From Gemmatimonadales bacterium (GTDB lineage Bacteria > Gemmatimonadota > Gemmatimonadetes > Gemmatimonadales > GWC2-71-9): 64,000 bases of DNA. The translations under genes were made by a program, and so were the position numbers. Location: NCBI GenBank assembly GCA_025927545.1, contig JAICLE010000004.1, positions 20,979 through 84,978 of the forward strand, written 5' to 3'. Numbering within the stretch: the first letter of the stretch is position 1; every line of letters begins with the position of its first letter. This document shows, one piece after another, positions 1 to 7,925 of the stretch. Below the pieces are notes generated by a model that was given only the letters and a program-made list of their open reading frames with translations, did not search any database and had not been told where the DNA came from.

Positions 1-633
1 ACGCTTCCGAACGTCATCACGCTCATTCGGATCTGCTTCACGCCGGTCATCGCGCTGCTCCCGTTCATCGAGGGATACTGGCCCAAGCTGATCGCGTTCT
101 TCGTCTTTCTGGCCGCGGCGCTGAGCGACGTCTACGACGGGCACCTGGCGCGGAGCCGGAACGAGGTCACTGATCTCGGCAAGCTGCTCGATCCCATCGC
201 CGACAAGCTGCTGCTGTTCGCGACCCTGATCCCGATCTACTGGATCTCCCGCCAGCGCCACGATCTCTACGACATTCCGGTGTGGGGCAGCATCCCGCTC
301 TGGGTGTGCCTCCTGCTGATCGGGCGGGAAGTGGCCATGACGCTGTTCCGCTGGTGGGCCAGCCGGCGCGGGGTGGTGATCCCCGCCGGCAACGCCGGCA
401 AGCTCAAGACGACCATCCAGAACATTTTCATCGGCGCCGTGATCCTGTGGTTCGCCTTCCGCGACGCACGGAAGCCGATGGGCTGGGAGCACAGCCGCTT
501 CGCCGATTACTGGAACGAGTTCCACGGCGGGTTCGTCGCGGTGACGCTGGCGGTGGCGACGCTGCTCACGGTCTATTCATTCGTGCTCTATCTCTACCGT
601 AACCGGGCGCTCTTTTCTCACCGGCATCAGTGA
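1..633 (+). CDS. pgsA: CDP-alcohol phosphatidyltransferase (phosphatidylglycerophosphate synthase), 5' truncated
   Basis: The gene is open from base 1 in frame 1, so the true start lies outside the window; 210 codons are visible. The first residues (TLPNVITLIR) are the usual beginning of PgsA, so only a few residues are missing. The family signature D-x2-DG-x2-AR-x8-G-x3-D-x3-D is visible as SDVYDGHLARS...LGKLLDPIADK (about residues 43-69). Several hydrophobic segments fit an integral inner-membrane enzyme. By family knowledge it makes phosphatidylglycerophosphate from CDP-diacylglycerol and glycerol-3-phosphate. Lying just upstream of cinA is a common bacterial arrangement. A close paralog such as a CDP-alcohol transferase of other specificity cannot be excluded. 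Confidence 0.9.
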   Translation, partial: TLPNVITLIRICFTPVIALLPFIEGYWPKLIAFFVFLAAALSDVYDGHLARSRNEVTDLGKLLDPIADKLLLFATLIPIYWISRQRHDLYDIPVWGSIPLWVCLLLIGREVAMTLFRWWASRRGVVIPAGNAGKLKTTIQNIFIGAVILWFAFRDARKPMGWEHSRFADYWNEFHGGFVAVTLAVATLLTVYSFVLYLYRNRALFSHRHQ

Positions 634-648
634 GAGGCGGGGATCGGG

Positions 649-749
649 TTCACCACAGAGGCACAGAGGGCACGGAGGTACACGGAGAAAACAACCAGTT
701 GTTTGCTGTGCTCTGTGGTCCTCCGTGCCCTCTGTGCCTCTGTGGTGAA
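649..749. repeat. Long intergenic palindrome with a 30-bp perfect inverted repeat
   Basis: Bases 649-678 (beginning TTCACCACAGAGGCACAGAG) are the exact reverse complement of 720-749. The centre continues with further near-complementary sequence and a small inner palindrome (AACAAC-CA-GTTGTT), so about 100 nt could fold into one hairpin. The arms are built from the quasi-repeated words CACAGAGG and CACGGAGG. It lies in the pgsA-cinA gap. The ORF track extends cinA into it, but that extension is the repeat rather than conserved cinA sequence. Confidence 0.9.
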
Positions 750-762
750 TGACAGGTGCCCC

Positions 763-2001
763 ATGAATCTCGAACTCCGCCCGATCGGCACCGAGCTGCT
801 GCTCGGCTTCACCACTGACACGAACGCCGCGGAAAGCGCCCGGGTGCTCTCGGCGGCAGGGGTGCGGGTGGTGCGCCGCGCCAGCGTCGGTGACAATGCG
901 GACGATATCCGGGACGCGGTCAGCGCAGCCCTCGATCGCACCGGCGCCGTGCTCACCACCGGCGGCCTTGGCCCGACCCGCGACGACGTCACCAAGCGCG
1001 CCGTGGCGGAGCTGTTCGGCGCGCCATTCGCGTTCGATGCCACGGTGTGGGCAGACCTGGTCGAGCGGTTTACCCGGCTCGGGCGAACGCCGCCGCCCAG
1101 CAACCGGAGCCAGGCGGAGGTGCCGCGCGGTGCGACGGTGCTCCGGAACCGGTGGGGTACGGCGCCCGGGTTGTGGCTCGAGGGCGAGCCCGGCCTGGTG
1201 ATCATGCTGCCGGGCGTGCCGGGCGAGATGCGGAAGCTGCTGGACCATGAAGTGGTGCCCCGCCTCGCGGGCCGGGCCGGCGGACTGGTGGTGCGCTCTC
1301 GCCTGGTGCGCACGACGGCCATCGCCGAGTCGGCGCTCGCCGAGCGGATGGGAGAGATCGAACGGGAAATCGCGCCGCTCACGCTCGCCTATCTGCCTGG
1401 GCCCGACGGCGTGGACTTGCGGCTCAGCGCGTGGCGGCTGCCGCCGGCAGAGGCCGAGCGCCGCCTGGACGCCGCGGCGGCGGTGCTTCGCGGGCGCGCG
1501 GGCGAGCATGCGTACGGTGGGGACGACGCCGACCTCGCGGCCGTCGTCCTCGACGCGGCCCGCGACCGCCACCTGACGATCGCCACCGCCGAGTCGTGCA
1601 CCGGCGGACTCGTCGGCGGACGGCTGACCGCGATTGCCGGCAGCTCCGAGATCTACCTCGGCGGCGCCGTGTGTTACGCCGACGCGCTCAAGACGGGGCT
1701 GCTCGGCGTCGAACCGTCGCTGCTCCAGGCACACGGGGCGGTAAGCGAGCCGGTCGCGCTCGCCATGGCGCTGGGTGCGGTCGAGCGACTCGGCGCGGGC
1801 GCGGCGGTATCGGTGACCGGCATCGCCGGGCCGGGCGGTGGCAGCGCGGAGAAGCCGGTGGGCACGGTGTGGATCGGCGCCGCGGCGGGCGGCCGGGCCG
1901 AGGCGCGCCACGCGATACTGTCGGGTGATCGGCAGGAGATCCGCGCCCGCGCGGCGCAACTCGCGCTGTACCGCCTGCTGGGGGCGCTGCGCACGGGCTA
2001 G
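763..2001 (+). CDS. cinA: CinA family protein (competence/damage-inducible protein, NMN amidohydrolase domain)
   Basis: 412 aa. I start it at ATG 763 (MNLELRPIGTELLLGF) because the longer ORF from 703 reads through the upstream palindrome. The N-terminal part is a molybdopterin-binding-like domain with TGGLGPTRDDVTK near residues 65-80. The C-terminal part is the CinA amidase domain with AESCTGGLVGG near residue 275 and SVTGIAGPGG near residue 350. In the family this domain deamidates NMN in pyridine-nucleotide recycling, and the N-terminal domain can hydrolyse ADP-ribose. It follows pgsA on the same strand. Full length for the family, and both domains look intact. Confidence 0.93.
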   Translation: MNLELRPIGTELLLGFTTDTNAAESARVLSAAGVRVVRRASVGDNADDIRDAVSAALDRTGAVLTTGGLGPTRDDVTKRAVAELFGAPFAFDATVWADLVERFTRLGRTPPPSNRSQAEVPRGATVLRNRWGTAPGLWLEGEPGLVIMLPGVPGEMRKLLDHEVVPRLAGRAGGLVVRSRLVRTTAIAESALAERMGEIEREIAPLTLAYLPGPDGVDLRLSAWRLPPAEAERRLDAAAAVLRGRAGEHAYGGDDADLAAVVLDAARDRHLTIATAESCTGGLVGGRLTAIAGSSEIYLGGAVCYADALKTGLLGVEPSLLQAHGAVSEPVALAMALGAVERLGAGAAVSVTGIAGPGGGSAEKPVGTVWIGAAAGGRAEARHAILSGDRQEIRARAAQLALYRLLGALRTG

Positions 2002-2034
2002 CTCATTGGTGGCTCCCTTCGATCCAGCTCGCCG

Positions 2035-2787
2035 TCACCGCAGCCGGAAGCTCAGGCCGAACTCGAGCACCGGGTACAGGTCGATGACGCCCGGCAGGTC
2101 GTCGATCCTGTCCTGGATCTCCTGCTGCTCCAAGAGCCGGTCCCGCTCGAATTTGTCGCGGGCAGCCCCGGCCAGCGTCGTCGCGGCCTGGAGCGAGGCG
2201 CGGGGATGGCCGTGGAACATCACGCCGAAGTCGAACTCGAACCCCGCTCGACCCTGTCCCATCAGCGCGCCGTTGAATCCGAACCCCGCATAGGGCGCGA
2301 CGCGGCGGAATGCGACCTTCCCGGTCAGCGACTGCACGTCGGCACTGGTGTACTCGTTGTCGCCGATGAAAACGCTCTGGCCCACGATGCCGTCTCCGGC
2401 CGCCTGGTTACCGTTGATGATCACGCCGGTCGAGAGCCGGAAGGCGCCGCCTGCGGGGTGCAGGTCGAGCAGGAGCGGCATGGTCTGCAGCCGTGGCGTC
2501 AGGTCGTAGGTGATACCTTCGATGTCCTCGTCGCGGCTCAGGCTGAAGTAGTTGAAGCCGGTGCGGACCGCCAGGTGGCGCGAGAGGCTGACCGCCGCCT
2601 CGCCGCCCAGGCCGAGCGTGCCGAACCGGGGGCCAAAGACCACGCGGCCGGCGCGCGGCGCCGTTGCGGGGCCGGTTGCAGTGGCCGTGCCCGTGGTCTG
2701 CGCTGGCATCGGCGGCGCGGAGAAGGCGATGAGCAGCGCCAGCGCGGCCGGGCGTACTCCACTCGCGGCGGAACGAGACCGGATCAT
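2035..2787 (-). CDS. Predicted secreted / outer-membrane beta-barrel-like protein
   Basis: 250 aa. The start at 2787 is chosen because GGAGGT sits 7 nt upstream and the resulting N-terminus (MIRSRSAASGVRPAALALLIAFSA) is a good Sec signal peptide ending near PAQ. The longer 314-aa ORF would bury it. The mature part has alternating aromatic and polar stretches (FGPRFGTLGLGGEAAVSLS, LYPVLEFGLSFRL) and ends in L-R, as in small outer-membrane barrels. I do not recognise a specific family. It lies 137 nt downstream of the ECF sigma gene on the same strand, so co-transcription is possible. Confidence 0.7.
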   Translation of the reverse strand: MIRSRSAASGVRPAALALLIAFSAPPMPAQTTGTATATGPATAPRAGRVVFGPRFGTLGLGGEAAVSLSRHLAVRTGFNYFSLSRDEDIEGITYDLTPRLQTMPLLLDLHPAGGAFRLSTGVIINGNQAAGDGIVGQSVFIGDNEYTSADVQSLTGKVAFRRVAPYAGFGFNGALMGQGRAGFEFDFGVMFHGHPRASLQAATTLAGAARDKFERDRLLEQQEIQDRIDDLPGVIDLYPVLEFGLSFRLR

Positions 2788-2924
2788 CGGATCTACCTCC
2801 GAGGGTGCACGCTGCGGCGCCATGGACAACGTCGAGCGCGGCGCATCTTGCGCCGGTTGCCGGCGGACGGAAGCTTGGAGAGCCCATCCGTGCCGCACAG
2901 CCGTGTGTACTGGTCCGTCCCCGC

Positions 2925-3647
2925 TCAGGCCGGGCGCGCCATGGCGGCGGATTCCAGATGAATGCGGAGCCTGGCGCACACGCCCGCGAGTCGCCGGTAG
3001 ACGTGGAACGGCGTGGGCAGGCCAAGGAGGGCGGCGATCTCCTTCGCGCTCAGGTCGTCCTCGAACCGGAGCCGGAGCAGGAGCTGGTCACCGGGGGGAA
3101 GCGCCCTGGTCGCACGGACGAGCGCCAGGCGGCGGCGTTCGGCATCGAGCCGGTCGCCGGGGTCGGGCAGGGTGGGATCGGCCAGGCGCGTGAGGTCTTC
3201 CGCGCTCTCGGCCAGGTCGCTCAGACAGCGTCGGGTCATCCGGGCCGCGGCTGCGGCCGGGCGATGGGGCTCATTGCCGCGAGTTCGACCGTATCGCAGC
3301 CGATAGTGGTCCAGGCAGAGCCGCCGGGCCACGACAACGAGCCAGGTGGAGAAGCGGCTGCGCCCGTCGGCGCTGAACCGCCGGAGGCGGCGGCAGTCGT
3401 CGCGTCGGAGCTCGTCCAGCATGTGGGCGTAGCGGTCGAGCGCCTCGTCGTACCCCGGGCCGAAGGCGGTGGCCACCCGGAGCAGGAGCGCGCTGTAGAC
3501 CGATAGAAAGGCGCTCCAGGCCGCCTCGGCCTCCATGCCTGGTGCGGCGGCGAGCAGCCGGGCGACCTCTTCCGGCAGCGCCGCCCGGGACTCCAGCGTA
3601 AACGACGCACATGCTGGCGTTGCGAGCGGGGCGGGCATCGTGGACAT
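2925..3647 (-). CDS. ECF-type RNA polymerase sigma factor
   Basis: 240 aa. A sigma-70 region 2 is recognisable around residues 65-115 (YAHMLDELRRDDCRRLRRF, then RFSTWLVVVARRLCLDHYR). A region 4 helix-turn-helix lies near residues 175-225 (LPPGDQLLLRLRFEDDLSAK, EIAALLGLP). It has no regions 1.1 or 3, as expected for extracytoplasmic-function sigma factors, but it is somewhat long. It is divergent from the BTAD/kinase gene (99 nt between starts). A small zinc-finger protein of the kind used as anti-sigma factors lies at the far end of that neighbour. The outer-membrane-like gene downstream is a candidate target; this is inferred from position only. Confidence 0.8.
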   Translation of the reverse strand: MSTMPAPLATPACASFTLESRAALPEEVARLLAAAPGMEAEAAWSAFLSVYSALLLRVATAFGPGYDEALDRYAHMLDELRRDDCRRLRRFSADGRSRFSTWLVVVARRLCLDHYRLRYGRTRGNEPHRPAAAAARMTRRCLSDLAESAEDLTRLADPTLPDPGDRLDAERRRLALVRATRALPPGDQLLLRLRFEDDLSAKEIAALLGLPTPFHVYRRLAGVCARLRIHLESAAMARPA

Positions 3648-3746
3648 CCTGAGCTGGGGGAACGTTCGCCGCCCAGCTTACCGCGGCCCCGTTAGCGCAC
3701 TGTCAGGCCGCCGTTATTTCTGCGTTTGGGGGAGCTTCCGCGACCG

Positions 3747-5438
3747 ATGCTGCGGCTGACGACGTTCGGGGGTGTGGCAATCCGGGCCGATGCGGTCGGG
3801 ACGGCCGAGCCGGCGGGCGAATCGCCCGTGCCCCGGCGGGCGCTGGCGCTGCTGGTCCTGCTGGCCGCGGCCCCGGCGGGCGGCGTGAGCCGCGATAGCC
3901 TTACGGCCTATCTCTGGCCGGAGAGCGATGAAGAGCACGCGCGCAGCGCGCTGCGCCAGGCGCTCCACACGCTCCGGCGCGAGCTCGCCCTCCCGGAGCT
4001 GGTCGTGGGAGGCGTGACGCTCCGGGTCAATCCCTCGCTGCTCACCAGTGACATCCGGGAGTTCGACGAAGCCCGCGCCGCCGGCGAGCTCGAGCGGGCG
4101 CTGGCCTGCTACCGTGGACCCTTCCTCGACGGGTTCCACGTGGGTGGCGTCCCCGAGTTCGAGCGTTGGGTCGAGCGGCAGCGAGTGGAGTACACGAGCC
4201 GGACCGCCGGCGTGCTGGAGGCCCTCGCACGGGGGGCGGACCAGCGCGGCGAGGCGGGGACCGCGGCGGAGTGGTGGCGAAGGCTGGCGGCACTCGACCC
4301 GCTCAATTCCCGGATCGCCACCGAGCTCATGCGGGCGCTGGCGGCAGCCGGCAACCCCGCCGGCGCGCTGATGCATGCGCAGGCGCACGAGATGCTGGTC
4401 CGAGAGGAACTGGGAGTGGCGCCGGACGCCGCATTCACGGCGTTGATGGCGCGGATCCGACGCGGTGAGACGGGCGGCGTCGCGCCGGACCCCGAGCCGC
4501 AGCCTTCGTCCGCCGCTTCCGCTCGCCAGTCGCTGGCCGAGGAGGCCCGGCGGTTTCGCGAGCGGCTCGAGCGTGAGCTGGCCGGGCGCTACGCGCTGGA
4601 AGCCCCGGTCGAGCCGGGGCGCGACGGTACCGTCCGGCTCTTCCCGGCCCGCGACCTGCGCCACGACCGGCCGGTCACACTCAAGGTCCTTCATCCCGCC
4701 CTGGCCTCCCAGCTCGATATCGAGCGCTTCCTGCGCGAGATCAAGCTCACCGCCCGCCTGCAGCATCCGCACATTCTCCCCTTGCTGGACTCCGGCGACG
4801 TCGGCGGGCGGCCGTGGTATGTCACGCCCCGCCCAGACGACGCGGAGACCTTGCGGGCCCGGCTGAATCGGGACGTACCACTGGCCGCGGAGGAAGCTGC
4901 TCGACTGGCTCGCGAGCTGGCGGACGCACTGGAGCACGCGCATGCGCACGGCGTTCTCCACCGCGACGTCTCGCCGGAGAACGTACTGCTCGCCGGCGGC
5001 CATGCGCTGCTCACCAACCTGGGCGTCGCGCGTGCGCTCGACGCGGCGGCGGGGCCGAAGCTCACCGAGACCGGCATGCTGCTCGGTTCGGCGGCGTACA
5101 TGAGCCCGGAGCAGGCGACGGGAGAGCAGGCGCTCGACGGCCGGAGCGACATCTATTCGCTCGGCGCGGTGCTGTTCGAGATGTTGATGGGGGAAGCTCT
5201 GTTCAGCGGCCCGACGCCGCAGGCGATCATGGCGAAAAGAGCGGCGCCGCCAGGCGCTCCGCTCCGGGAGCGTTTGGCGGCGGTTCCGGGTGGGCTCGCC
5301 GGCGCACTGGCCCGGGCACTGGCTCACCGCCCGGATGAACGGTTCCGCTCGGCGCACGAGTTCGGCGCGGCGCTGGACCCAACCGGCCCGCGCACAACCC
5401 GTGCTTCCGCCCGCTGGCGCCGATGGCTGGGGATCTGA
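3747..5438 (+). CDS. BTAD (SARP-like) transcriptional activator domain fused to a degenerate Ser/Thr kinase domain
   Basis: 563 aa from ATG 3747 (MLRLTTFGG), preferred over the TTG at 3726. Residues 1-95 form a winged-helix DNA-binding region, and about 95-235 a bacterial transcriptional activation domain with TPR-like helices. About 275-545 is a Hanks-type kinase fold. The ATP Lys (VTLKVLHP, about K313), an alpha-C Glu and the catalytic HRD (HRDVSPENVLL) are present. However, the DFG triad reads NLG (about 424-426), and the catalytic-loop Lys of HRDxKxxN is Ser. The late kinase motifs SPEQATG and DIYSLGAVLFEML are good. No membrane segment is seen, so it should be cytosolic. Probable role: a regulator in which the kinase fold senses rather than phosphorylates; that is inference. 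Confidence 0.82.
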   Translation: MLRLTTFGGVAIRADAVGTAEPAGESPVPRRALALLVLLAAAPAGGVSRDSLTAYLWPESDEEHARSALRQALHTLRRELALPELVVGGVTLRVNPSLLTSDIREFDEARAAGELERALACYRGPFLDGFHVGGVPEFERWVERQRVEYTSRTAGVLEALARGADQRGEAGTAAEWWRRLAALDPLNSRIATELMRALAAAGNPAGALMHAQAHEMLVREELGVAPDAAFTALMARIRRGETGGVAPDPEPQPSSAASARQSLAEEARRFRERLERELAGRYALEAPVEPGRDGTVRLFPARDLRHDRPVTLKVLHPALASQLDIERFLREIKLTARLQHPHILPLLDSGDVGGRPWYVTPRPDDAETLRARLNRDVPLAAEEAARLARELADALEHAHAHGVLHRDVSPENVLLAGGHALLTNLGVARALDAAAGPKLTETGMLLGSAAYMSPEQATGEQALDGRSDIYSLGAVLFEMLMGEALFSGPTPQAIMAKRAAPPGAPLRERLAAVPGGLAGALARALAHRPDERFRSAHEFGAALDPTGPRTTRASARWRRWLGI

Positions 5439-5441
5439 GCC

Positions 5442-5654
5442 CTAGCCCGGCCGCGATCCGCCGGGCGGCCGCAACTGCTTCAAGGCCGCGATGACCTCAT
5501 CGAGGCAGGCGTCGCACACCACCAGGTGGGCTTCGACGCGGCGCCGGTGCCCCGCGTCCACCGCGGCATCCAGATATTCGGCAATCTGACCAGGACTGAG
5601 ATGCCCAGTGTTCGGTTGGGCGGCACTCGCATGCCCCCGGCGATCCTCTGACAT
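5442..5654 (-). CDS. Small zinc-finger protein (anti-sigma-factor-like)
   Basis: 70 aa. The core GHRRRVEAHLVVCDACLDEV matches the HxxxC-x2-C zinc-binding pattern of anti-sigma zinc-finger domains. A preceding helix (SPGQIAEYLDAAVD) is typical of the zf-HC2 type. There is no transmembrane segment, so it would be a soluble form. Its stop is 3 nt from that of the BTAD/kinase gene (convergent). Partnership with the ECF sigma at 2.9-3.6 kb is plausible but rests only on proximity. Confidence 0.65.
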   Translation of the reverse strand: MSEDRRGHASAAQPNTGHLSPGQIAEYLDAAVDAGHRRRVEAHLVVCDACLDEVIAALKQLRPPGGSRPG

Positions 5655-6102
5655 TTCGGATTAAACGGGCAACGGGTGGCATTAGAGCGGACGGCCGCTG
5701 GTGAGTGTCCCATCCGCCTCACTGGCGCCGGTCAATCGCTGACTGCAGGAACGGGTCAGCGTCGGCTCGAGCTGCCGTTCGAGCTGCGGCTCAGGGGAAA
5801 TAGCAGCAAACGAACGTGCCGGCCGCCGCCCGCCAAATTAGTCGACTGCGGATGCGATAGTCGACGATCTCGATTTCCGAAGAACCGCTCCCGTCCGACC
5901 GAACCTGCCAGTCTGGGGTCGAGGACCTTGACCGCGCGACCGTGCAGCAGGTCATGCGCCGCCCAGAGCAGCCGCGATCCGTGGCTTCGATTCGGTCGAG
6001 GAGAATCGGGGGGAAAAACGCCCTATACTACGGCGACGCACACGGCCCGGCGAGAGTGCCGCTATTATCTTTCCTCGGCCTTCTCAATTGACGAGGTTGC
6101 AA
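5655..6102. other. 448-bp intergenic region upstream of grpE
   Basis: No convincing gene is seen. The ORF track line crossing it has random-looking Arg/Ser/Pro-rich composition and is a shadow of grpE further on. The 3' end is locally AT-richer (CTATTATCTTTCC), with a -10-like TATCTT at 6066-6071 but no clear -35. This is the likely grpE promoter area. I found neither a CIRCE (HrcA) operator nor a sigma-32-type promoter by eye. A short direct repeat AGTCGAC occurs twice near 5840-5865. Confidence 0.5.
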
Positions 6103-6783
6103 GTGACCGACAAGCGAAGATTCAGCGGCGAATATGCGGACGACCCCGAGACCCTCCACACGCCCGGTGGCATGACCGATCCCGCCGCCTCTCGGGGGCG
6201 GAGCGCCGACGGCGCCGACCTGGCGTCTACCGATATGTCCCAGGAGCCCTCCTCCCGCGAAGAGGACACCCAGCCGGTTTTCCGCGGTGGGACGGGCGGG
6301 CTGCCGATCGAGCCCTCCGCGCAGGCCGTGCGCCGGCTCGAATCCCAGCTCGAGGAGGCGAACGACCGACACCTTCGACTGGCCGCGGACTACGACAACT
6401 ACCGGAAGCGTGTCGGCCGGGAGCGTGCCGAGCTGGCCGACCGATCGCAGGCCGGCCTCGTCGTCCGCCTGCTCGAGGTGCTCGACGACCTCGACCGACT
6501 GAGCGCCGAGGGCGCCGCGACGCCTGCCCCCGCGCTGCACCAGGCGGTCGAGCTCATCGACCGCAAGCTCCGGAAGGAGCTTCAGACGGCCGGGCTCGAG
6601 CCCATCGATCCGGTAGGCTCGCCATTCGACCCCAACGTGCATGAGGCGGTCTCGACGCTTCCGCCTCCCAGCCCCGAGCTCGACCACACGGTGAGCGCCA
6701 CCTTCCAGGTCGGCTACCTCTTCAAGGGCACGCTCGTGCGGCCGGCCCGGGTCCAGGTGTACGCCGAGCAGGGACAGGCCTGA
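6103..6783 (+). CDS. grpE: GrpE, nucleotide exchange factor of DnaK
   Basis: 226 aa from GTG 6103, which has GAGG 7 nt upstream; TTG 6088 and ATG 6172 are alternatives. A disordered acidic N-terminus of about 80 residues leads to the GrpE coiled coil ([16 protein letters not shown]), and then the beta domain with the signature [16 protein letters not shown] and [18 protein letters not shown]. It exchanges ADP for ATP on DnaK in the cytosolic chaperone cycle. dnaJ follows after 2 nt, so the two are one operon. hrcA and dnaK are not in the window. Confidence 0.95.
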   Translation: MTDKRRFSGEYADDPETLHTPGGMTDPAASRGRSADGADLASTDMSQEPSSREEDTQPVFRGGTGGLPIEPSAQAVRRLESQLEEANDRHLRLAADYDNYRKRVGRERAELADRSQAGLVVRLLEVLDDLDRLSAEGAATPAPALHQAVELIDRKLRKELQTAGLEPIDPVGSPFDPNVHEAVSTLPPPSPELDHTVSATFQVGYLFKGTLVRPARVQVYAEQGQA

Positions 6784-6785
6784 CC

Positions 6786-7889
6786 GTGGCCGCAAAGGAC
6801 TTCTACCGGGTCCTTGGCGTCTCCGACTCGGCGAGTCAGGACGAGATCAAGAAGGCGTACCGGCGACTCGCCAAACAGTACCACCCGGACGCAAATCCGA
6901 ACAACGCCTCTGCCGCCGAGCGCTTCAAGGAGATCTCGGAGGCGCACAGCGTGCTCTCCGACGCCGAAAAGCGGAAGCAGTACGATCAGATGCGGCGGCT
7001 GGGTGCGTTCGACGGCGCGGCGGCCGGCGGGCCTCGCCGCGGGGCGGGGGCACGCGGGCCGGGCGCGCAGGGTCCTGATATCGACCTGGGCGGAGCCAAG
7101 TTCGGCGACTTCGGGGGTCTGGGCGACATCTTCTCGTCCATCTTCGGCCGCGGCCGGCAGGAGGCGCCGCGGGCCGAGATCATCGAGACGGTGGTCGAAG
7201 TTCCGTTTCGGATCGCGATGCTCGGCGGCAAGGTGCCGGTCGCGCTCTCGGTCACGGAGCCATGTCCCACCTGCTCCGGCTCCGGCGGCGCACCCGGCGC
7301 CACCTGGTCCACCTGTCCCGAGTGCAACGGTCGCGGCACCATCTCATTCGGGCAGGGGGGCTTTGCGGTGAACCGGCCGTGCCCGCAGTGCCGCGGCCGC
7401 GGCCGGATCCCCTCGCAGCCGTGCCCCACCTGCCGCGGCGCGGGCGAGGTCCGGACCGAGCGGCGTGTGGTGATCACGGTGCCGCCCGCCACCGAGACGG
7501 GCACCCGGGTGCGCATCCGCGGCCAGGGCGAGCCGGGCCAGCTCGGGAGCCCCGCCGGCGATCTCCTGGTCACCTTCCAGGTCCAGCCCGACCGCTTCTT
7601 TCGCCGCGAGGGGCTCGACATCGTATGCGAGGTGCCGCTCAACCTGGCGCAGGCCACGCTCGGCACCCGGCTCCGCGTTCGCACGCTCGACGGCAAGAAG
7701 GTCATGCTGCGCATCCCGGCCGGCACCCAGCCGGGCCGGAAGTTTCGCATCAAGGGGCAGGGAATCGAAAAGAACGGAGTGCGGGGCGATCAGCTCGTGC
7801 AGGTGCAGGTTGCCCTGCCGGACGAGCTCACGCCGGAGCAGCAGGAGCTGATGAAGAAGCTGGCCGACTCGGCCGGGCTGGCGTACTAG
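6786..7889 (+). CDS. dnaJ: DnaJ-type chaperone (Hsp40)
   Basis: 367 aa from GTG 6786, two bases after the grpE stop. The J domain at residues 5-70 carries the HPD tripeptide ([11 protein letters not shown]). A short Gly/Ala-rich linker and [15 protein letters not shown] follow. The central zinc-binding region has all four CxxCxGxG repeats ([32 protein letters not shown]). Two C-terminal substrate-binding beta domains complete it. It stimulates DnaK ATPase and delivers clients. The full set of Cys repeats makes it a class I DnaJ rather than CbpA. Confidence 0.96.
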   Translation: MAAKDFYRVLGVSDSASQDEIKKAYRRLAKQYHPDANPNNASAAERFKEISEAHSVLSDAEKRKQYDQMRRLGAFDGAAAGGPRRGAGARGPGAQGPDIDLGGAKFGDFGGLGDIFSSIFGRGRQEAPRAEIIETVVEVPFRIAMLGGKVPVALSVTEPCPTCSGSGGAPGATWSTCPECNGRGTISFGQGGFAVNRPCPQCRGRGRIPSQPCPTCRGAGEVRTERRVVITVPPATETGTRVRIRGQGEPGQLGSPAGDLLVTFQVQPDRFFRREGLDIVCEVPLNLAQATLGTRLRVRTLDGKKVMLRIPAGTQPGRKFRIKGQGIEKNGVRGDQLVQVQVALPDELTPEQQELMKKLADSAGLAY

Positions 7890-7925
7890 CGGGAGTTGTG
7901 TACGTCGCTGGACGGCGCCGGTCGC

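Noticed and set aside
649-749. Rho-independent terminator of pgsA
   Set aside because: Stem is far longer than usual, built of repeated words and has no T-run on the exit side; better viewed as a repeat element.
577-1959. 460-aa minus-strand ORF over cinA
   Set aside because: Arg/Ala/His-rich, without motifs; it is the antisense shadow of a clearly conserved cinA.
5676-6087. Possible gene upstream of grpE in the long ORF 5676-6644
   Set aside because: No start with an RBS and no motif; the Arg/Ser/Cys-rich composition is random-looking, and the second half is in the wrong frame over grpE.
5655-6102. CIRCE or sigma-32 control of grpE-dnaJ
   Set aside because: I could not find the TTAGCACTC-N9-GAGTGCTAA inverted repeat or a CTTGAAA/CCCCAT pair in the upstream region.
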